Below, piece after piece: positions 24,564-32,526 of a stretch of DNA of 64,000 nucleotides. A program made the translations under genes and the position numbers. The DNA lies in contig NZ_CP073318.1 of assembly GCF_018263855.1 (NCBI RefSeq), forward strand, positions 4,402,001 to 4,466,000, in the 5' to 3' direction. The notes under the pieces were generated by a model. That model did not search any database and was not told the origin of the DNA. It saw only the letters and a list, made by a program, of their open reading frames with translations. The stretch's first letter is position 1. Each line of letters opens with the position of its first letter. The DNA is from Kutzneria sp. CA-103260 (lineage in GTDB: Bacteria; Actinomycetota; Actinomycetes; Mycobacteriales; Pseudonocardiaceae).

Positions 24564-24709
24564 TCAAACATGCCTTCGACCTGAGGTATTCTCAGCCAGA
24601 CATAGGCATATTCACTTGCCGACATAGTGGTTGCCCCCGCCCGGCGGCTTACTTGATTGCAACGGCCCACAAACCAGCGGGCCGAACAATCAAGCAAGGG
24701 ACAACCATC

Positions 24710-24901
24710 ATGAAGTTTTCTCGTTCTAGTCTGATTCCAATTAGCCACGTGGCATGGCTGACTGGCCGCAGTGAGGCCAGCGTATGCCGCGCTATTCGGA
24801 CCGGCGTGTTGCCGGTGGTGCGGCGGCGTGGTCGGGTTCTGGTTCCTGCCTGCGTTCTGGCGCATCTAGCGGACCACCCCGTTGGGGGTGCGTCCCTGTG
24901 A
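24710..24901 (+). CDS. excisionase-like small HTH protein
   Basis: A 63-residue protein starting at ATG 24710 with AAGGG upstream. LIPISHVAWLTGRSEASVCRAIRTGVLPVVRRRGRVLVPACVLAHL is a MerR/excisionase-type winged HTH, the size and form of recombination directionality factors or small regulators in actinomycete elements. Its stop overlaps the WhiB-like start by four bases. It heads the transfer operon; a role in excision by the distant serine recombinase or in operon control is inferred. Confidence 0.78.
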   Translation: MKFSRSSLIPISHVAWLTGRSEASVCRAIRTGVLPVVRRRGRVLVPACVLAHLADHPVGGASL

Positions 24902-25239
24902 ACGATCAACACTTCGAGCAGGTAGCCGCCGAATTGGACGACTATGCATCCATATCGGACTACGCGCTGGCACATGCTGTGCGCTACCAAGGTTCGTGCG
25001 GCTGGGTGGACGCCAGCGGCGGGACTCCAGAGTGGACCGGGGACGACGACACCGATCGGGAGCTTGCGGCCCCGATCTGCGCCGGGTGCCCTGTCCAGCG
25101 GGAGTGTCTGGAGTGGGAGTTTCGGACCCACGGTTATGCGATCGGGAGCGTGTGGGGGCCGCTGAGTGCGGCTGATCGCCGTGCGGTCTATCTGCACTGG
25201 CGAGACCGGCGGGACAACGGCGGGGCGGGTGGTCGGTGA
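24898..25239 (+). CDS. WhiB-like iron-sulfur regulator
   Basis: A 113-residue protein starting at GTG 24898. It has the four WhiB cysteines at residues 34, 61, 64 and 70 (SCGW and ICAGCPVQREC), which bind a 4Fe-4S cluster, and the turn region YAIGSVWGPLS, a variant of the usual G[VI]WGG motif. WhiB-like proteins act with the primary sigma factor. Homologues are frequent in actinophages and conjugative elements, where they modulate host or element transcription. It overlaps the genes on both sides. Confidence 0.9.
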   Translation: MNDQHFEQVAAELDDYASISDYALAHAVRYQGSCGWVDASGGTPEWTGDDDTDRELAAPICAGCPVQRECLEWEFRTHGYAIGSVWGPLSAADRRAVYLHWRDRRDNGGAGGR

Positions 25240-25574
25240 TGGCGACCATCAGCTTGAGCCCGGTGGAGATCCTGGCCGGTGTCGGGGTGCTGCTGGTGCT
25301 GCTGTGGGTGTGGCGGGCCGGTGCCCGGCGGGCGAAGGCGGCGGCCGAGGCAGCGCGGTCCGGGGCGCGGTTGGTGTCGCTGGCCGGGCGGGTGTCGTTC
25401 ACCGCCGGTCTACTCGCCGGCGTGCAATGGGTGGTCCTCACCCATGGCCCGGAACTGTGGCTAACGCTGGTCGTGCTCGGCCTGCCGGCGCTGTTCGCCT
25501 CCTACGCGCTGACACGAGCGTTGACCATCACCACGCACGACATGCCACGCCGCCGGGGCGGTGGTCGACTATGA
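25239..25574 (+). CDS. small two-span membrane protein of the transfer operon
   Basis: A 111-residue protein; ATG 25239 or the GTG three bases earlier may be used. There is one hydrophobic span at residues about 8-26 and a second region at about 55-90 (FTAGLLAGVQWVVLT, LWLTLVVLGLPALFASYAL), with a basic, Ala/Arg-rich stretch between. It overlaps the WhiB-like stop and the DUF2637 start. It resembles small spread proteins of actinomycete elements by position and topology only. Confidence 0.72.
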   Translation: MATISLSPVEILAGVGVLLVLLWVWRAGARRAKAAAEAARSGARLVSLAGRVSFTAGLLAGVQWVVLTHGPELWLTLVVLGLPALFASYALTRALTITTHDMPRRRGGGRL

Positions 25575-26296
25575 CCGGACACGACACACAGGAGCAACTG
25601 CGCCCAGTCGGCGCTGAGCCGGTCGAACACGTCGCGGTCGAGGTGGATCGGCTGTGCTGGACGGGGATCCTGCTGGGGCTGGCGTTCACGATGACCAACG
25701 TTCAGCAGTTCGCCGCGAACGGTGCCGTGGCGTGGTCACTGCCGTGGTGGTCGGCATGGCTGCTGGACCCCATGGTGTCGCTGGTGTTGCTGGCGATCCT
25801 GCGGGCCGAGCAGATCACCGCCCGCTACAGGGTGCGGACCGGTGGGTGGGTGCGGGCGGCGAAGTGGTTCACGCTCGCGGCCACCTACGTCATGAACACC
25901 TGGCAGGCGTTCACGGCCGGTTCGCCTGCGTTGGTGGTGCTGCACTCGGTGCCGCCGCTGGTGGTGTTCGTCGCGGCCGAGGCGGTCACCGATCTACGGG
26001 ACAAGTTGGGGCAAGCGGTCACAGCGGCGTTCATGAACGCTCCGACCGTGCCGCAGGTGCTGGCCGCCGCCGACGTGTCGACGCCGGTGCCGGCCGAGCC
26101 TGAACCTGCTGCGCCGACACGGCGCACGTCGTTCGCCGATTACCTCGCCACGGCGCGTGCCGCGCGGACACCAGGGACGGGGGTGACACCCGCGTGGGTG
26201 CGGGAGGTCACCGGCTGTTCCCGAGGTCTGTCGTCGCGGTTGGCCGCCGCGCTCCGCGCCGATGCCGTCGTGAACGGGACGGAGGCGGGCCAGTGA
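25571..26296 (+). CDS. DUF2637-type membrane protein (transfer/spread)
   Basis: A 241-residue protein starting at ATG 25571 (ATGA overlap). Four hydrophobic segments occupy residues 25-150 (WTGILLGLAFTMTNVQQFA, WWSAWLLDPMVSLVLLAIL, ALVVLHSVPPLVVFVAAEAV), the pattern of DUF2637 proteins found with TraB-like translocases. The last 60 residues form a separate winged-helix-like tail (TPAWVREVTGCSRGLSSRLAAALRAD). It probably works at the membrane with the translocase encoded next. Confidence 0.85.
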   Translation: MTGHDTQEQLRPVGAEPVEHVAVEVDRLCWTGILLGLAFTMTNVQQFAANGAVAWSLPWWSAWLLDPMVSLVLLAILRAEQITARYRVRTGGWVRAAKWFTLAATYVMNTWQAFTAGSPALVVLHSVPPLVVFVAAEAVTDLRDKLGQAVTAAFMNAPTVPQVLAAADVSTPVPAEPEPAAPTRRTSFADYLATARAARTPGTGVTPAWVREVTGCSRGLSSRLAAALRADAVVNGTEAGQ

Positions 26297-28482
26297 CCAC
26301 TCCGGAGGACAGGACAGAGCCCGCCGCGAGCAACGCGCTTCCGGTCGCCGCACGGACCCGGGACCTGGAGCGGTTCGGGCCCGTCTATGACGGCGAGTTG
26401 GTGGAGGAAGACCCAGCCCCGCCGCGCCCTGCGGTCGGCCGTCGGTTCATGAACTGGTGGCAGCGTTCACCGCACGTGCCCGCCTGGCTGAAGACTCGGC
26501 AGGCAACGCGGGATGCCGGCAAGGACGTCGTCGTGTGGCTGCTGCGGTCGCCGTGGCGGTTCGTCGGCGCGGTGGCGCGGGGTCTGGTGGTCGCCGTGCG
26601 CGGGTGGCGTCGCTGGGTGCGGGTGCTCGACTACCGGGAAGCGGCTGAGCAGTCGGAGAAGTTGGCGGACAAGTTCGTGGAGATCCGCGCGCTCACGCTG
26701 TTCCGGTGGAAGGTCACCGGCGTCGTGGTCGTGGCCGGGGCGGTCGCGCTGTTGGTCGCCGATCTCGTGTTCGGTGACCACGCACTGTGGATCGGCGGCG
26801 GTGTCGCCGCTGTGGCGCTGGCGGTCGCGGGACGGCGCAAGGACGGTGCTCCCGGGCGCAAGCCGGTGTTGTCCGGGCCGCGCTCGCTGGCGTGGACGAT
26901 GGACCCGCAAGTGTTGGTGGACGCGTTCCGCGACGCCAAGTTGATCGGCAAAGAGGAGTCGCTGCGGTTGGTGGAGCGCGCCCGGCGGATCGGGGACGGG
27001 TGGGCCATCACGGTTGACCTGCCCGCGACCCGCAAGGCGGCCGACGTGATCAAGCATCGCGACGCGTTGGCCTCAGCGCTGGCGGTCGATGAGGTGCAGC
27101 TGATCGCCGAACGGGTGCGCGGTCAAGGTGGGCACGCGGGCCGGGTTTCCTTGTGGGTGGCCGATGACGACCCCTACGCCGGTCCACCGCTGCGCACACC
27201 GTTGCTGGATGTGCAGTGGTGGGATGCGTGGCGTCCGGTGCCGTTCGGCCGGGATGCCCGTGGGCGCCAGGTTGATCTTCCGCTGGTGTGGACGTCGCTT
27301 CTGGTCGGCGCGATTCCTAGGCAGGGCAAGACATTCGCTACCAGGCTCGCGGCCGCGGGATTGGTGTTGGACCCGTACACACGGCTGTATTTCTTTGACG
27401 GCAAGGGAGGCAAGGACTGGTCGGCGGCTGAGCAGGTCGCCTACCGGTTCGTGTGCGGTGATGAGCAGGCGCACGCCGAGGCTGTTCGGGACTACTTGGT
27501 GGAACTGGTCGGGGAGACGCAATCCCGGTACGCGCGAATGGCCACAATGGACGACGAGTTGTGTCCGGAGTCGAATATCACGCCTGCGATTTCGCGGGAT
27601 GTCGACCTGGGGATGCCGGTCACCGCGGTGATCATCGACGAGGTTCAGGTTTACCTGGAAAGTGTTGTGCGGCAACAGGTCGGCGGTAAGAAGACGACGC
27701 TCGGGGAGTACATCGCGGACCTGTTGACCTACCTGGCTCGCAAGGGGCCGGCGGCCGGGATCGTGGTCATCCTGGCGACGCAGCGCCCGGACTCGACCAC
27801 GATTCCGTCCCGGTTGCGGGCGGTGCTGGGGTCGCGGTTGGCGTTGCGGGTGATGGACTGGCGGGACTCCAACATCGTGTTGGGCGAGCAGATGAACACC
27901 CGGGGCTATGACGCGTCCATGCTGTTGCCTTCTCACAAGGGGGTGGGGATCCTGCGGCCGGACGGCGAGACCGACGCCGGGGCCGACGTGGTGGCGATGA
28001 CGGTGCGCACGTACTACATGCCCAACGCGGAATGGCGGGAGGTCTGCGAGCGGGGCCGGGCGTTGCGTGCGGCGGCCGGCACGTTGGCCGGTCACGCGGT
28101 CGGAGACCACGAGCGGCGGGCGATCGACGCGGCGGCGGTCGTCACGGCGCTGGGCGCTGGCCGGTCGGCGGCCCCCTCCCCTGAGGGTCGGGTGGTGTTG
28201 CCGGAGCCGTTGGCGTCCGTTGTGGACTATCTCGGAGAGGAGATCGACGAACGGGAGTTCGTCCCCACAGCCGAACTGGTCGACGCGCTGAACGCGGAGC
28301 CGACCTTGTTCGGCCGGCAGATGCGGGAACTGGGCTGCCAGCCAGCACGCGACTACGCGCCCCAAGACGACGGGACCGAACGGCGAGTGCGCGGTTACCA
28401 CACCGTCGCCATCCGGGCGGCGGTCGCGGAAGCGCATGCCCGTGCCGCCGGTGACGGGGCCGGTGACGACGATGGCCCCTAG
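26293..28482 (+). CDS. FtsK/SpoIIIE-like conjugal DNA translocase (TraB type)
   Basis: A 729-residue protein starting at GTG 26293, overlapping the DUF2637 stop by four bases. The N-terminal 200 residues carry hydrophobic segments (VTGVVVVAGAVALLVADLVF, ALWIGGGVAAVALAVAG). The ATPase domain follows with Walker A GAIPRQGKT, a Walker B AVIIDEV and later ILATQRPDSTTIPSRLRAVLG. The C-terminal region resembles a winged helix (VPTAELVDALNAEP). In actinomycete elements such a hexamer moves double-stranded DNA between hyphae after binding short octamer repeats; such repeats lie immediately downstream here. Confidence 0.92.
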   Translation: MTTPEDRTEPAASNALPVAARTRDLERFGPVYDGELVEEDPAPPRPAVGRRFMNWWQRSPHVPAWLKTRQATRDAGKDVVVWLLRSPWRFVGAVARGLVVAVRGWRRWVRVLDYREAAEQSEKLADKFVEIRALTLFRWKVTGVVVVAGAVALLVADLVFGDHALWIGGGVAAVALAVAGRRKDGAPGRKPVLSGPRSLAWTMDPQVLVDAFRDAKLIGKEESLRLVERARRIGDGWAITVDLPATRKAADVIKHRDALASALAVDEVQLIAERVRGQGGHAGRVSLWVADDDPYAGPPLRTPLLDVQWWDAWRPVPFGRDARGRQVDLPLVWTSLLVGAIPRQGKTFATRLAAAGLVLDPYTRLYFFDGKGGKDWSAAEQVAYRFVCGDEQAHAEAVRDYLVELVGETQSRYARMATMDDELCPESNITPAISRDVDLGMPVTAVIIDEVQVYLESVVRQQVGGKKTTLGEYIADLLTYLARKGPAAGIVVILATQRPDSTTIPSRLRAVLGSRLALRVMDWRDSNIVLGEQMNTRGYDASMLLPSHKGVGILRPDGETDAGADVVAMTVRTYYMPNAEWREVCERGRALRAAAGTLAGHAVGDHERRAIDAAAVVTALGAGRSAAPSPEGRVVLPEPLASVVDYLGEEIDEREFVPTAELVDALNAEPTLFGRQMRELGCQPARDYAPQDDGTERRVRGYHTVAIRAAVAEAHARAAGDGAGDDDGP

Positions 28483-29041
28483 CCACCGCAACCCGTCCCA
28501 GGGCCGCGCGCAACCCGTCCCGAACGGGCTCGCAACCCGTCCACCTGTCCCAACCGGCCCGGACGGGTTGTCACAGCCTCTGAGCTGCGCGGACGCGGTT
28601 CGGGACGGGTGGACGGGTAGACCGCGAACCCGTCCACCCGTCCCCAAACCAGGGGCAACAGGGCCACTTGTGACACACGCCAGCACGCCGTCACAACCGA
28701 CCAGCACCGACACGCACGGGAGCGCCGACCATGCCCCAGCTACACCGACAGACACCGACGACACCACCGACACGGCAGACCCCACCGACGACAACCGGGT
28801 GTCCAAGCCTCAACCGGGCACCTCCGGGCGACGCTCTCAGTCGCGCGCACGGACGACAGCACGCCGCAGGGCGGGTGACCGTGCCACCAGAGAGGCCACG
28901 CCCGGCATAGGCGATCTGAGCGGGCCGATGCCGACTCCGGAGCAATGGGCACAACAGCAGTTGACCCACGCTCCCCCACGGTCCCGGGCGTGGGCGCGGT
29001 CTGTCGCCGCGCTGTACGGGCTGGAGCTACCCAATAAATAA
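28472..29041 (+). CDS. disordered Pro/Thr-rich protein at the end of the transfer operon
   Basis: A 189-residue frame starting at ATG 28472, inside the last 11 bases of the translocase gene. Most of the product is low-complexity (Pro, Thr, Asp, Arg). The last 40 residues, MPTPEQWAQQQLTHAPPRSRAWARSVAALYGL, look like a short folded motif seen at the ends of other element proteins. The 5' third of the frame consists of the octamer repeat cluster, so part of this segment may matter as DNA rather than protein. Confidence 0.55.
   Translation: MAPSHRNPSQGRAQPVPNGLATRPPVPTGPDGLSQPLSCADAVRDGWTGRPRTRPPVPKPGATGPLVTHASTPSQPTSTDTHGSADHAPATPTDTDDTTDTADPTDDNRVSKPQPGTSGRRSQSRARTTARRRAGDRATREATPGIGDLSGPMPTPEQWAQQQLTHAPPRSRAWARSVAALYGLELPNK
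28487..28644. repeat. eight-copy ACCCGTCC cluster: candidate transfer locus (clt/TRS)
   Basis: ACCCGTCC occurs on the + strand at 28491, 28513, 28535, 28628 and 28636, and on the - strand (GGACGGGT) at 28561, 28603 and 28611. The first three lie in a 12-base block CGCAACCCGTCC repeated at an exact 22-base period. The last four form a 17-base perfect inverted repeat (28602-28618 with 28628-28644). TraB translocases of Streptomyces plasmids bind clustered 8-base TRS repeats near traB, so this is a good candidate recognition locus. Confidence 0.7.
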
Positions 29042-29057
29042 CCGCAGCATACGCAGG

Positions 29058-29084
29058 GGTGGTCGGCGTAATACGCCGACCACC
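29058..29084. terminator. hairpin between the transfer operon and the HEPN gene
   Basis: GGTGGTCGGCG (29058-29068) pairs perfectly with CGCCGACCACC (29074-29084) over the loop TAATA. It lies between convergent genes ending at 29041 and 29106 and can terminate both. Confidence 0.83.
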
Positions 29085-29105
29085 AACTCTATCAACTTAC
29101 TTCTA

Positions 29106-30710
29106 TTATTCCGACCGCAAAGGAAGCGTACCCAACAGAATGTCAACACTACGGTCACTTGAAGTCTTTTCAAGAAGTGTCGGAAATTCGTACATTCGAC
29201 GCATCGCCTCAACAGCTATCAATGCCGCACGACTGCGAAATTTCTCAGATTCCTCAACGGGCGGCTCCTCCCGCGATCCGTGAACAATTCCACTACGAAG
29301 AGTGTAGAGCTTCTTCAATTCCCTAAACAGAGAATCGCGCCGTTCAGGATTGCCCGGCTCCAGCAAGGCAGCGATCGAGCCACACACACGCAAAGTAGTT
29401 TCAGGGCTTCCGCTGAACATGTTTTCCCACGCCAGTACCGCGTCAATGAATCCGTCGAGCGGGTCTGGCCGCTCCGTCATCGCCGACAGGGTTCTACGCA
29501 TGGCAACATCGAGCGCATGCGGCTGGTGACTTATCTTTTCTGCCCATTCAACGACACGAGACTCCATAGCAACACTAAGCGTTATCTCTGAAAGCAAATT
29601 GAAAGCCTTGAAACCCCAAGTCTTTTGAAGACCAGCGCTCAGCGGGTCGAGTACGCAAGTTGAAAAGTGAGACGCGGCGGCATAGCTTCCATCATGAGAG
29701 GCAAGTAGAAGCGCATAGCGAGTTAGGTCAATAGTGCGCTGAACTTCCCTGTTCCACAGATTGAAATGGGGGCGACTTTGTTCCAATTCCTCGACTATTC
29801 CCTCTTCGCCACCAGGCTTCCATTTCCGCACGCCGACAATCTTCATCGGCACCTTGGTTACCAGCACTACAGTGGGCTGATCTTCGTCAGTTGACAAGAA
29901 CCTGGCATCAACTTGACTAGGTCTACACAGCTTACCCCAAGGCAGGTTTAAAACGCCATCTACGCTCAGCTGAATATTGGTTAACCCGAGCAACGCCGGC
30001 ACTTTCACTTCTTTGCCATCAGCAAGCTTACGGACATCTTCCAGCACGTCTACAACAGTTCGCAAGTAGCATTGCAAGCCAAAGATGTCAAAGAATATCG
30101 TGCGATCAAATGCGGATCTGAGTACAAAATTGGCAAGCAAGGCGAGCTGCAACCCCCCAACCTTACCTAGCGAATACTGAATAACCGACTGCACTTCACG
30201 CAAATTGTCTTTGTTATCGCCGGAATCGGATCTGCCTTCGACGCCAGGAAATAGCTTCTTGAGGCGCTTATCGGTCAGAGCGAGACTATTAAACTTCCCG
30301 CAATCACGATGATTAAGCAACACACTGGTGACCGCCGGAGTAGACATGCCATAAACCTGATCTTGATGCGGAATCAGAAAGCCTGGATATACATCTCTTG
30401 CCATCCTCGAAAGTGCATTCAGGCACTCGTCACCCTCGGCCGAAGATACTGCCGAGTCGCCACCACACATAGATCGCCAAGCGTTCGCCAACGACATTCC
30501 CCCGTTCGGCTCCCAAGCCAAAACGAGCCTAACAAGCCAGAAGTGCTGTTCGGCTGAATTCTTACGCGAGGCAAAGTCCAGCATTGATGTTAGAGATTCA
30601 ACGACAGTACGCTGCGCCTCGCTCCAACTATCGAGCGCGAGAGCAGGCGGATCGCACGCAAGAACATAACAGAGGAACTTTTCGCCAAACGCTTTCCGCA
30701 GCTGCTCCAT
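29106..30710 (-). CDS. HEPN-domain protein, candidate phage-defence cargo
   Basis: A 534-residue protein without signal peptide or membrane segment. The C-terminal 150 residues resemble an Apea-like HEPN domain: a helical pair with FIDAVLAWENMFSGSPETTLRVCGS, then LYTLRSGIVHGSREEP, where Arg and His about residues 472 and 477 form the Rx4H motif of HEPN ribonucleases. The N-terminal 370 residues are not recognised. Related single proteins cut host or tRNA molecules on phage infection. The gene is clearly AT-richer than its surroundings and lies beside the integrase, a normal place for defence cargo. Start ATG 30710 has a poor ribosome site. Confidence 0.72.
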   Translation of the reverse strand: MEQLRKAFGEKFLCYVLACDPPALALDSWSEAQRTVVESLTSMLDFASRKNSAEQHFWLVRLVLAWEPNGGMSLANAWRSMCGGDSAVSSAEGDECLNALSRMARDVYPGFLIPHQDQVYGMSTPAVTSVLLNHRDCGKFNSLALTDKRLKKLFPGVEGRSDSGDNKDNLREVQSVIQYSLGKVGGLQLALLANFVLRSAFDRTIFFDIFGLQCYLRTVVDVLEDVRKLADGKEVKVPALLGLTNIQLSVDGVLNLPWGKLCRPSQVDARFLSTDEDQPTVVLVTKVPMKIVGVRKWKPGGEEGIVEELEQSRPHFNLWNREVQRTIDLTRYALLLASHDGSYAAASHFSTCVLDPLSAGLQKTWGFKAFNLLSEITLSVAMESRVVEWAEKISHQPHALDVAMRRTLSAMTERPDPLDGFIDAVLAWENMFSGSPETTLRVCGSIAALLEPGNPERRDSLFRELKKLYTLRSGIVHGSREEPPVEESEKFRSRAALIAVEAMRRMYEFPTLLEKTSSDRSVDILLGTLPLRSE

Positions 30711-30830
30711 ACATCAAGGATACGCCAGTCGATCAGAAAAACAACAGGCACTCCGCAACTTTTCGTCGTTGACATGGCCGCAATGGCGATACAGAACCAG
30801 ATACGATCCACTTTCGTCGTATTTACGAAA

Positions 30831-32375
30831 TCACAACCCTTCTCGCCAGATCGGCGTAAGCTGGCCAGGGTGGAACCGGACCCCTTTACCGGCCGCACCG
30901 ATCACGACGGCCGTCAACGTACGCGCAATCGCCGCCTGTTTCTGCTCCGTAGTGAAGCTCGGCTTCACCCACTCCTCCGCCAGGTTGGCGATGACCTTCT
31001 TGTGCCTATCCTGCTGCGAGTTGTACTTGCGCTGTTCGCGCCGGAGCGTAGACTGCGTTGCTTCCATGCGAGCCAGGCTAGGAAAGTGATTCTCTGCCGA
31101 GTACTGACCCGCCTCATACCTGAGTATCGATTCTTTAATTCGACCTTCCAGGTCGGCAAGTTCCTTCTCTTTCGGCCACGGCGGCAGTTCTTCCACTTTC
31201 AGCGATGCAATCCGCTGATGATCCGCGATGACCAGCGCAGTAATATAGGTGTCGATCGGCGCAGCTTCTCGCGCCAAACTGCCACACCCACCCTGCCCCT
31301 TAGCTGGACAGCGGTAAATATTGACCAGCTCACCTGTCTTGGTATCCCGCCGATTCGAGCCCACCATACGCGAGTTACACTTACCGCATCGCACGAACGG
31401 CGACAAAAGATGAATGGTCCGGTAGCCACGCCCCTTGCCGGTTACGCGCGACTGCTCACCCTCCTCAGCCGGCCGCCATGCCCGCACAACCTTGGCGTAT
31501 TCGTCGTCGGTAAGAATCGGTTCCCATTTGCCGCGCACAGGAGCGCCAGACTCGTCCCTCAGAATCTCACCGCGATACACGACCATGCCACACATGCGCG
31601 GGTTCAGGAGCATGTTCCGAAGAGTGGCAGCCCTCCATTCAGCGCCAGTGACGGTTGGGATTTTTCGCTCGTTCCATTCGCGAGCAAGCGCCAGTGCGCC
31701 CATTCCGCCAATAATACGGAGAACCGCTTTGTGAATATGCATTGATTCACGCTTATTCAAAGCAAGTCGATCCTTTCGCCATCCGAATGGACGCTTAGGA
31801 CCGCCATGATTCTTTCCAGCCTTCGCCGCCCGACGCTTCCCGTCGCTGACACGGCGCGACGTGTTTCGAGACTCACTGTTGCGCTGATTAACCAAACTCC
31901 GGGCGGAGTCGATACCAGCATCGGTGGACAAGTCGATGTTGCCGGTTATACTAACCACGTAGACGCCATACAATTCGACGGCGTCAATAAGGTCTTCCAG
32001 AATACGTGGATCCCGGGTGGCACGGTCGATATCCGGCACAGCAAGAGCGTTGGCTTCGCGCCGTCGCAGTGACGTCAGGATGGATTCCCAGTCAGGCCGC
32101 ACTACCCGGTACCCGTAGGTGCCGTCCGGCAACAGGACACGCTTCCGCTTGAACGATGACACGTTCGGCTCTGGGACCTCGCGCTCGATGCGACCGCCGA
32201 TCTGGCCGACGAACTCCCGTAGGTCGCTGAGCTGGTAGTCGACCTGACTCTCACCCTCCGGGGCACTGCCTGGCGTCTCCCTGGACTCACGGGCAGACAG
32301 GATCCAAACTAGCTGGTCAGGGTCGTGCTCGATGAGCGTCCGACCCCGTTCACGTCGCGGCTGCGAAGGTCCCAT
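30831..32375 (-). CDS. large serine recombinase (integrase of the element)
   Basis: A 514-residue large serine recombinase. The N-terminal resolvase domain carries the catalytic serine in WILSARESRET (Arg 29, Ser 31 from ATG 32375) and the conserved ALAVPDIDRATRDPRILEDLID region. It is followed by the recombinase domain (FGWRKDRLALNKRE, WNERKIPTVTGAEWRAATLRNMLLNPRMCG), a zinc ribbon (FVRCGKCNSRM ... YRCPAKGQGGCG) and a coiled-coil stretch. Such enzymes join short attP and attB sites without host factors. It is the last element gene before chromosomal sequence, so attR should be within the following 150 bases. Confidence 0.93.
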   Translation of the reverse strand: MGPSQPRRERGRTLIEHDPDQLVWILSARESRETPGSAPEGESQVDYQLSDLREFVGQIGGRIEREVPEPNVSSFKRKRVLLPDGTYGYRVVRPDWESILTSLRRREANALAVPDIDRATRDPRILEDLIDAVELYGVYVVSITGNIDLSTDAGIDSARSLVNQRNSESRNTSRRVSDGKRRAAKAGKNHGGPKRPFGWRKDRLALNKRESMHIHKAVLRIIGGMGALALAREWNERKIPTVTGAEWRAATLRNMLLNPRMCGMVVYRGEILRDESGAPVRGKWEPILTDDEYAKVVRAWRPAEEGEQSRVTGKGRGYRTIHLLSPFVRCGKCNSRMVGSNRRDTKTGELVNIYRCPAKGQGGCGSLAREAAPIDTYITALVIADHQRIASLKVEELPPWPKEKELADLEGRIKESILRYEAGQYSAENHFPSLARMEATQSTLRREQRKYNSQQDRHKKVIANLAEEWVKPSFTTEQKQAAIARTLTAVVIGAAGKGVRFHPGQLTPIWREGL

Positions 32376-32526
32376 GACACCGAGTGTGCACTAGAAGATG
32401 CGTAGCTACCGCGACGAAATACCTCAGCTGGCGTAGCTCCACGGGACGATCCTAGGAGGCCGGGCCTATCACAGGTGAGTCAGCCGGTCGTGGCGTTGTC
32501 GCAGGCCACGGGCCCAAGATGGGGGC

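Larger units (their letters stand above)
17625..32526. mobile_element. integrative, probably conjugative element (AICE-like) with serine recombinase
   Basis: Limits given are the flanking chromosomal start codons; the true ends lie inside 17625-17814 and 32376-32526. The segment has a serine recombinase at its right end, an excisionase-like HTH gene, an FtsK/TraB-like translocase in a telescoped operon with DUF2637 and WhiB-like proteins, a clustered octamer locus, and cargo of lower GC content (Imm1-like, HEPN). Its size of about 14.8 kb is in the usual range for actinomycete integrative elements. No Rep protein was recognised and no direct-repeat attachment core could be read with confidence. 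Confidence 0.75.

Noticed and set aside
28436..29041. Earlier start for the last transfer-operon gene at 28436
   Set aside because: It would extend further into the translocase gene; ATG 28472 gives a normal overlap.
17625..32526. Shared short words (CGATCCT, CGGGACG, GTCGTGGC) at both ends as attachment core
   Set aside because: Seven or eight bases in GC-rich DNA are expected by chance; serine recombinases need only a short core, so no assignment was made.
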